Assembly: GCA_027577595.1 (NCBI GenBank)
Contig: JANBRJ010000070.1
Span: forward strand, 26,895-90,894
Direction: 5' to 3'
DNA from: Coemansia sp. RSA 487
Lineage: Eukaryota; Kickxellomycota; Kickxellomycetes; Kickxellales; Kickxellaceae
DNA length: 64,000 nucleotides
Under the pieces are notes generated by a model, which did not search any database, was not told where the DNA came from, and saw only the letters and a program-made list of their open reading frames with translations. The position numbers were made by a program, and so were the translations under genes. Shown here piece after piece: positions 58,342-64,000 of the stretch; the stretch's first letter is position 1, and every line of letters starts with the position of its first letter.

Positions 58342-61139
58342 TACCTTTACATAAAAAGGCAGTATCTTACGAGTAAAGGGAGGGTTTGATAGAAACAAAC
58401 AATCGCAGTATGAAAACCAGAAAAAAATAGACGCGTTTACTAAAAAAGGGCAATAATTGCAGCGATGAAAAGAGAAAGTGAAGTGTTCATTTTAGCCTGC
58501 TCATATATTTTTTCTGGATCAAGAAGTAATGCATGTCGGGTTTTCCTGCCAGTCGGTCCTTTTTTTCGCTTTCTTCTTTGCTATGGATGTCCGGCAATTT
58601 GTGCAACCAGCATGGCCGAAAAGGGACTACGGTACAAACAATCGGCGAGATTCTAACCCGCATTAGGAAAGAAAACAAACGCATATCGCAACTCAATTGC
58701 ATCGTCTTTTGAAAACCAATTGGTCAGCAGAAAATGTTCAAGGCTGGCAAAATAAGCATTCTCATTTCCCAGTATGGAAAAACTTTTCAAAGGCATGGCA
58801 TGCTGCCCAGCCAAGAATAAAAAGCCTTTAGCAGTTGGCCCGGTTAAGGAGAATCGCGTTCGGTTGTTCTCATTTGGCGTTTTTTTTTCGTTTACTATCA
58901 GCGCTGCAAAGCTATGCGTTTGACAAATTCCCTTCGTTTTGTTCTCATATGCCACTTTTCAGTTTGGCTATTCAGCCGGTCTAGCGTATAAGGGAAGAGT
59001 ATGATAGGTTGCACACGTTTCGTCCCAGGGAATTTGCAATTGGATGTTTTCGTTCAGTATCCCATTTTGCTCGGACGACCAAGAATTATTTTTGTTTTTT
59101 TGCCATGCACAAGATCGTCCCCCGAATACCAAAGCAATCCCTGGCACATCAGCAAATGCAAGCACGGCATGCCCTCGCAGATTGTGGAACCGGAGTTTGT
59201 GAACAAAATGAATGTGACACGTTAAGCACTGGCCTTGCGTTCGCTTCCTCCTTGCCTCAGCGGCAATGCAAAGATCCGCCCATGTACCATACCTGGTGTA
59301 TCTGGTTTCAGCAACAGGCTGCAAGAAGAATGAAGGAGGAATTGGGTGCCCAACGTGAGGCCCATTTGACTGTGCTCAGTTGATCTATGGTGCCTGGGGC
59401 GTCGTTCTATTGCTTCAGACGCCACTCGCCCGGGACAAGGCTCTGCCACTGCAAGCACTTCCCGCCGAAAAAACATGTAGACGCTGCTTTGGTATTTGGT
59501 CAGCTATGAAACGCAGATAACGCACACGGCAATCTAAATACTGCACAAGGAAGTGGTCATTATGCAGCTGCGATGAGATAAAGGGTAAAACTCAAATATA
59601 CTTGAAACTACCAAACATCGATTTTAATATAATAGTTGCACACCGTTGTACGACTTGCATTCCCCAACTTTTGAGAACCAGGAGAGCATGCAGTTTGCAC
59701 CTAAGCGTGATCTCTATCAAGCAGATGCGGAGTTTATTAGAGCAGTCGCAAAAAGGGGGGGTTTGATGAAACCTGCCTTTGAAACTGTGAATTATGCGGG
59801 CCCATTGGTGATCCTCGGCCAACGTACCGAATGGGGCAACATCTGCAAGCCAGAGCTGTAACCGGATTGGTTCCAATTAAAAACGAGGATGTCTACAAAG
59901 CATGGCGTTTGCTGCTTCAGTTGTTTTTTTGCCCATCACACACACCTTCGTGTCTGCGTGTTGCTGCCCATCACCCCCAAGAAACGCAGCGGCGTTCCAA
60001 CGGACAGGATGCTGCTGTTTTGTGTCGGCATCCGGTGTGCCAGACAATGGAGAAAGTGCAGGCATTCCGAGCTGCATCCACAAGCAGCATCAAGAAAAAG
60101 ACAGCAAGTGCATTAATTGCGGCAATGATGATGACAAGCAAAAAACAAGAGACTGCGTATAAGTATTCGCCACGCTGATTGGCAGCGTCTCCTCTGCTTT
60201 CAAAGATGTACTCCGTGAATGCATGCATACATATCCATCCGTATCCAATTGGTATCTTTGCTGCGTTGACAAACATCCTGCTGGAGCGGATACCACTGTT
60301 GTTTTGAGTTTTTTGTAGCCATGCACTTCTCGCCAACCCTTGTTAAAAAAAACTTTGATTTTTGCATACAGGAGGCGACGGAATTGGCAAGCGATTTCCA
60401 GAAAAAGCGATGATGACCTGAGAGATCGTCAGGTGGCTGCGGCAGCTGTTCAGCCGGTTTATTTACCTTGTGGCAGCTGATGCGACTTTACAGCATCCGC
60501 AGAAAAGATATTCGAAAAACACATGGTGGCGCGGCGCTGGCAAAATAAAAATGCGTGGGATTTACCAAATAAAAGAACGCGAACGCACAGCAATTGGGTG
60601 AGAATGATAGGCGCAACGCAGGATTTTGTTTCCCAGGATAGCTGGCGATCTTGTGCAGCAGTGGTCTGCAGTACATTCTGCAGTCTGCGAAAGGAAACCA
60701 CAAACAAACACATAAATCTTGCTTTTTGTTTTTAAAAACAGGGGATTGGCTTTTAGTACACACATGCCATGCACACATTGTAAAACGGGATAATCATGTC
60801 ACTGACAAGCATTGCTGTAATTTGTTGGCGGAAGAATAAGAAAGCCGAAAAAAGTCTGGCACGGCGTCAGGAAAGGGAGATGTTTACACAATGAAATGCT
60901 TAATATACACGAGGGGTGCGGATTTTCTTTCCGCTTGTGGAAACTGTGAAGCATGAGGAATGTTCACAGCGCGCGCATCATTCCTTTTTTGATCTAGCAA
61001 AAACAATCAATTTAATACGTGAACTTTATCTCCCGAAGATACCGAAAAGCAGCGGAAGCTATAGGACGCAGAAACAAAGACATATATCCTCCGCGTTTCA
61101 TTGAATTAGCCAATACAATAAAACGCGTATCATGTGCCC

Positions 61140-61382
61140 ATGGCTATCTTTGCTTTGACAGTTTACATGTGTTTGTGGGCAAGTATTGCAGCAGCACAGT
61201 CACAAAAGCCAAACCCTGGGCTGGGTAACACGATGGGGAAGGCAATGGACAGAACAAAAAGCGAAGGAAGCGGGTGCCACAAACACCGGGCTCGACCTAT
61301 CGTCCATGGATGGTGTCGAAAGAAAATGCGGAGTGGAAGAATATACTCCCTATTTTGGTTGTGGGCACAAAGCGAGCAGTAA
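61140..61382 (+). CDS. Small secreted-protein candidate, doubtful
   Basis: An 80-codon ATG frame. The first 20 residues have a good signal-peptide shape: hydrophobic Ile-Phe-Ala-Leu-Thr-Val then Ile-Ala-Ala-Ala-Gln, a likely cleavage site. The mature part is basic and Gly/Lys-rich with two cysteines. No family is recognised. It lies inside the large gene-poor gap and could be a chance frame. Confidence 0.25.
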   Translation: MAIFALTVYMCLWASIAAAQSQKPNPGLGNTMGKAMDRTKSEGSGCHKHRARPIVHGWCRKKMRSGRIYSLFWLWAQSEQ

Positions 61383-61889
61383 ACAGCTTTCAGGGAAGAT
61401 GTCCAAGACTGGGTGGGCGTTGTGGCGCTGGTTCCTCTTTTCCAGCCACAGACCAATGCGCATGAATTTCCTTATCTTTTATTTCATCGCATGTTTTATG
61501 ATCAGCAAGCACTGAAACGCTATTGACAAACCGGTATTCGTGGAGACCATGGGAATAGACAAATGCGTGTTCGAGCTGCGTTTTGCGATTCTGATGCCGA
61601 TAATCCAGCAGAGGAATATCGATGACTGTGGGGAAGCGTCCGTTGAGATGTGTGGTATCTGGAAACATAAACACAAGAACCCTAATGTGCCAGAAATGAT
61701 TAACGAGATGTTATATGCTCCAAAACGCCAAGTCTGCTTTTCTTTTCGCAACAAATTGATGACGCGGCGTCCTTGGCATCTTAAACTAAAAATACCAAAA
61801 AGCAATTTTCAGGAAACGGAGTGACACGAGAAACAGAGGAAAAGCAAAAGTAAGAGGGGGTTTTCAATGCAAGAGCAAAGTCATCCTCC

Positions 61890-62200
61890 GCAGTGAGAAA
61901 CACGGGCAAGGAAGAAAGGGGAAAATTCCCCATCCTTTGCCCAATTGTTCGCCATTTCCACATCCCGCATTTTCTTGTCCGTGTCTTCTTTTTATGTGTA
62001 CTTCCCCCTTTCTTTTTTACAAAAGTCTCTTCTCGACAAGCTAGTTTCTTGCTTTTTAAATTCAAACAGCTGCCACTCCCTCCTTCAAGCCTTGGCTTTG
62101 TTCTGAGACCGTCCTTTTCCGCGCACATTTCTTTTATTTTGTTCCACGCGCCTATGCAAATGAACCTTGTCTCGGTCTTTTTCAGCGAATTCCCGGCCTT
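61890..62200 (+). promoter_or_regulatory. Pyrimidine-rich tract upstream of the Myb/SANT-like gene
   Basis: The plus strand carries long C/T-rich runs here, as before other plus-strand genes in this window. It is 400-700 bases from the ATG at 62601, so either the leader is long or an intron lies in the 5-prime UTR. Confidence 0.3.
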
Positions 62201-62600
62201 AACACTGTAACCGCACCTAACATTATTATTCTATTTTCCGTACTCTTCGGGCGAGACACACATATTGCTTGTCTGTAAATATCTCTTCCTGAAAGAGAAG
62301 AAGGAAGAGTAGTCTCTAGCAGCCCCTTGTTCTTGGAATAAATAACAGCTGGTAGTTACTTTTCGGCATCTCATATCCATTGCTATTGTTTGGTTTTCCT
62401 GTTTTTTATTATCAACTATCTGAAGCCAGGGGGGTTTTTAGTGCTATAGTCCGTATTATTATCTAGTCTAGCAACACAGCACGCTACTTTATCGCCGCCC
62501 TTATATTTGTCTGGCTATAGAGGGTCATTTTTTTCGTTTTCCGTATTTAGTTTTCCTCCTTGAACTTGAGAGAGTAGTAAGTAGTAGAAGCAAAGCAGCG

Positions 62601-64000
62601 ATGACACTCTCTCATGAAGACAGTTCTGGCACAGATGCAGTTATGCCAAGCAATAAGAGACTGTCAAGTATCCTCGATGGTCCGTCTGACACGCCCGCAG
62701 TATCTACCGATGGAAAATCCGCATCGGCCGCGGCACCACAGCCCCAGAGCACCGGCTTACCGCCTGGGGAGAACTCACCAGATACCAGGCAGCAGCATAC
62801 ACGTTCTCCAAGCAGCTCCAGCGCATCATACTCGCGCAACCAAACGATGACGCCACCACCGCCCCCATTTGCGTCAAACCACCGCGCAAGTACTAGTGGC
62901 ACAAGCTCTAGCCAGCACCACAGTTCAGTGACCCGGAATCCGACTGCGAGCAACAGTTCCACGCCGCCAAGGATCAGACAGACACGCAGTGAGGTCCATC
63001 CAGCACATGGAGCCCAGGATGGGTTGTCAAAATATGCCTCTGGACAACTGCACGACGACCCCTCGAAAAACAACAACTACGCGCTGTGGTTGCCCTGGGA
63101 GGAAAGCGCACTGGTTGACTGGCTGTTTGAGCCCAATAACTGCAAGCTGTTCAACGAGCCCCGCCGCAAAAAGGAGTGTCATGAGCGCATCATCCACGAA
63201 ATCCTGCCCAACAAAACAAGTCGTGCGATTGAGGGCAAGATTCGCACGCTCGAGAAGCGCTATCTCAAAGCGGCAGGAGAGATCAAGCGCGAGGACTTTG
63301 CTACAATACACCCGGGAAAGCGGCCCGACGATGTTGCCGAAGCCTTGTGCAACAACTTTTACAAACTGGAAACAATATTTAGCGCCTTGGTTGCTCATCC
63401 TCGCGTCTCTCAATCCCAGTCCACGCCAAATCAAAACAAGAGAAAGAATCTTTGGGGAAATAAGAGCATTTTGTCTTCAAATCCTAGTGGCAATCCATCG
63501 GATGGCGTAGGTGGCGTCACTTCTCAGATACCTCCAGCATCAGGCTACGACCAGGCATCGGGCACTTCCCAGACAGTCGCAGGATCCAACGCTGGGTCTG
63601 GTAGTGGCAACGCCAATGGTGTTAATGGGCTTAGCGTCCCTCGCGGTTCGCCGCCGAGAATATCCGCAACAGAGTCCCTTCCGTTGCCATACCGGATGAT
63701 GCAGTTTGGCCGCAAAATAGCACCCAAGCGCGACGCTGATAATGTCAGTTCGATCGATGGTGCAGATATGGGCAGTGACCCTCCAAACATGATGAGCTCA
63801 AGCAAGCGCAGTCGTACGTTCCCTGCATCGATGCAGAACCGGAGAAGTCCGGTATTTAGCCAATCCCAGACAAAGCAACCAGCACAGCTGCTTACGATGG
63901 ATCTGCGCAATACAAATAACGCACATCATATTCAGTATATACAGCAGCAGCAGCAGCAGCAACAACAACAACAACAACAACAGCAACAGCAACAGCAACA
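62601..64000 (+). CDS. Myb/SANT-like DNA-binding protein, 3-prime truncated by window edge
   Basis: An open frame from the ATG at 62601 to the right edge (466 complete codons, no stop). The first 150 residues are Ser/Pro/Gln-rich disorder. At about 170-255 is a compact charged domain: Leu-Trp-Leu-Pro-Trp-Glu-Glu-Ser-Ala-Leu-Val-Asp-Trp-Leu, then Arg-Arg-Lys-Lys-Glu-Cys-His-Glu-Arg-Ile and Arg-Ala-Ile-Glu-Gly-Lys-Ile-Arg-Thr-Leu-Glu-Lys-Arg-Tyr. The Trp spacing and the final basic helix resemble Myb/SANT-like (trihelix-type) DNA-binding domains. A Gly/Asn/Ser-rich linker follows, with basic patches such as Ser-Lys-Arg-Ser-Arg. The visible part ends in a poly-Gln tract. It is probably a nuclear regulator; targets are unknown. 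The start is the first ATG after several upstream stops. Confidence 0.75.
   Translation, partial: MTLSHEDSSGTDAVMPSNKRLSSILDGPSDTPAVSTDGKSASAAAPQPQSTGLPPGENSPDTRQQHTRSPSSSSASYSRNQTMTPPPPPFASNHRASTSGTSSSQHHSSVTRNPTASNSSTPPRIRQTRSEVHPAHGAQDGLSKYASGQLHDDPSKNNNYALWLPWEESALVDWLFEPNNCKLFNEPRRKKECHERIIHEILPNKTSRAIEGKIRTLEKRYLKAAGEIKREDFATIHPGKRPDDVAEALCNNFYKLETIFSALVAHPRVSQSQSTPNQNKRKNLWGNKSILSSNPSGNPSDGVGGVTSQIPPASGYDQASGTSQTVAGSNAGSGSGNANGVNGLSVPRGSPPRISATESLPLPYRMMQFGRKIAPKRDADNVSSIDGADMGSDPPNMMSSSKRSRTFPASMQNRRSPVFSQSQTKQPAQLLTMDLRNTNNAHHIQYIQQQQQQQQQQQQQQQQQQQ
63942..64000 (+). repeat. CAG/CAA tract encoding poly-Gln, continues past the edge
   Basis: Uninterrupted glutamine codons from 63942 to the end of the window: a CAG block, then CAA, then alternating CAG/CAA. 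It is in frame with the Myb/SANT-like protein. The length is a minimum because the window stops inside it. Confidence 0.9.

Larger units (their letters stand above)
55368..62600. other. 7.2-kb stretch without a recognisable gene
   Basis: The gap lies between two divergent genes, far larger than any other gap here. From about 55.8 to 57.5 kb the plus strand is purine-rich, so the minus strand is pyrimidine-rich, consistent with a long leader or promoter of the 793-residue gene. From 61.9 to 62.2 kb the plus strand is pyrimidine-rich before the Myb/SANT-like gene. Between, several frames of 80-120 codons occur on both strands, mostly without ATG and without family features. Splice-like signals (an AG|GTAAGC donor near 57116 and a T-rich TAG acceptor near 57058, minus strand) do not yield a convincing protein. 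I see no tRNA, rRNA or snRNA. Confidence 0.5.

Noticed and set aside
1-64000. CRISPR arrays, bacterial operons, rRNA, phage or plasmid functions
   Set aside because: None is present. Gene content, introns and promoter texture are those of a fungal nuclear chromosome.
688-64000. The polarity and signalling genes (RA-PH, SH3, PP2A, Tem1, AVO1) as one functional cluster
   Set aside because: They are interspersed with unrelated housekeeping genes on both strands. No shared regulatory element is visible, so chance proximity is the simpler reading.

Overview
The window looks like nuclear DNA from an early-diverging (zygomycete-grade) fungus. The evidence is compact, mostly intronless genes for fungal or eukaryotic core functions (mitochondrial Lon, BRF1, cyclin H, HAP3, PEX10, TORC2 AVO1, Tem1/Spg1), spliceosomal introns in only three genes, pyrimidine-rich leaders, and Ser-, Gln- and Asn-rich disordered regions. 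A Kickxellomycotina (Coemansia/Linderina-type) source is my inference, based on intron poverty and an F-box-like orphan gene. It is not proven from the sequence.

Layout, left to right. 0.2-5.1 kb: an Rdx-family redox protein and a large RA-PH adaptor, convergent. 6.6-9.4 kb: an SH3 protein of the Bud14/Tea4 type with a PP1-docking motif. 9.7-16 kb: three minus-strand genes, Lon/PIM1, a short-chain dehydrogenase and a secreted S28 serine peptidase. 17.7-24.7 kb: a MATE transporter, the Pol III factor BRF1, mitochondrial ribosomal protein uL14m and the PP2A catalytic subunit, which has a GC-AG intron. 25.3-27.6 kb: a broken spermidine synthase copy directly followed by the intact gene. 27.9-33 kb: an AT-rich orphan F-box-like gene, a mitochondrial Mmc1-like protein, a TMEM14 protein and PDRG1. 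34-41 kb: Tem1/Spg1 GTPase, BUD13 and AVO1/SIN1. 42.5-50.2 kb: a NUFIP1-like CCCH protein, PEX10, a USP12/46-type deubiquitinase, cyclin H and HAP3. 53-55.4 kb: an uncharacterised 793-residue protein. 55.4-62.6 kb: a 7.2-kb stretch with no recognisable gene. 62.6-64 kb: the start of a Myb/SANT-like protein that runs off the right edge in a polyglutamine tract.

The genes do not form an operon or an obvious biosynthetic cluster. Several act in polarity and growth signalling (RA-PH adaptor, Bud14/Tea4-like protein, Tem1, PP2A, AVO1), and several in nuclear gene expression (BRF1, BUD13, NUFIP1-like, cyclin H, HAP3). I see ordinary eukaryotic gene scatter, with no convincing new defence, mobile or metabolic system. 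The items most worth checking are the spermidine synthase pseudogene pair, a perfect 19-bp inverted repeat at about 6.1 kb, the GC-AG intron in PP2A, a decayed low-complexity coding relic at 41.5-42.4 kb, and the 7.2-kb gap. Where an open frame began at a non-ATG codon I moved the start to the ATG supported by family alignment.
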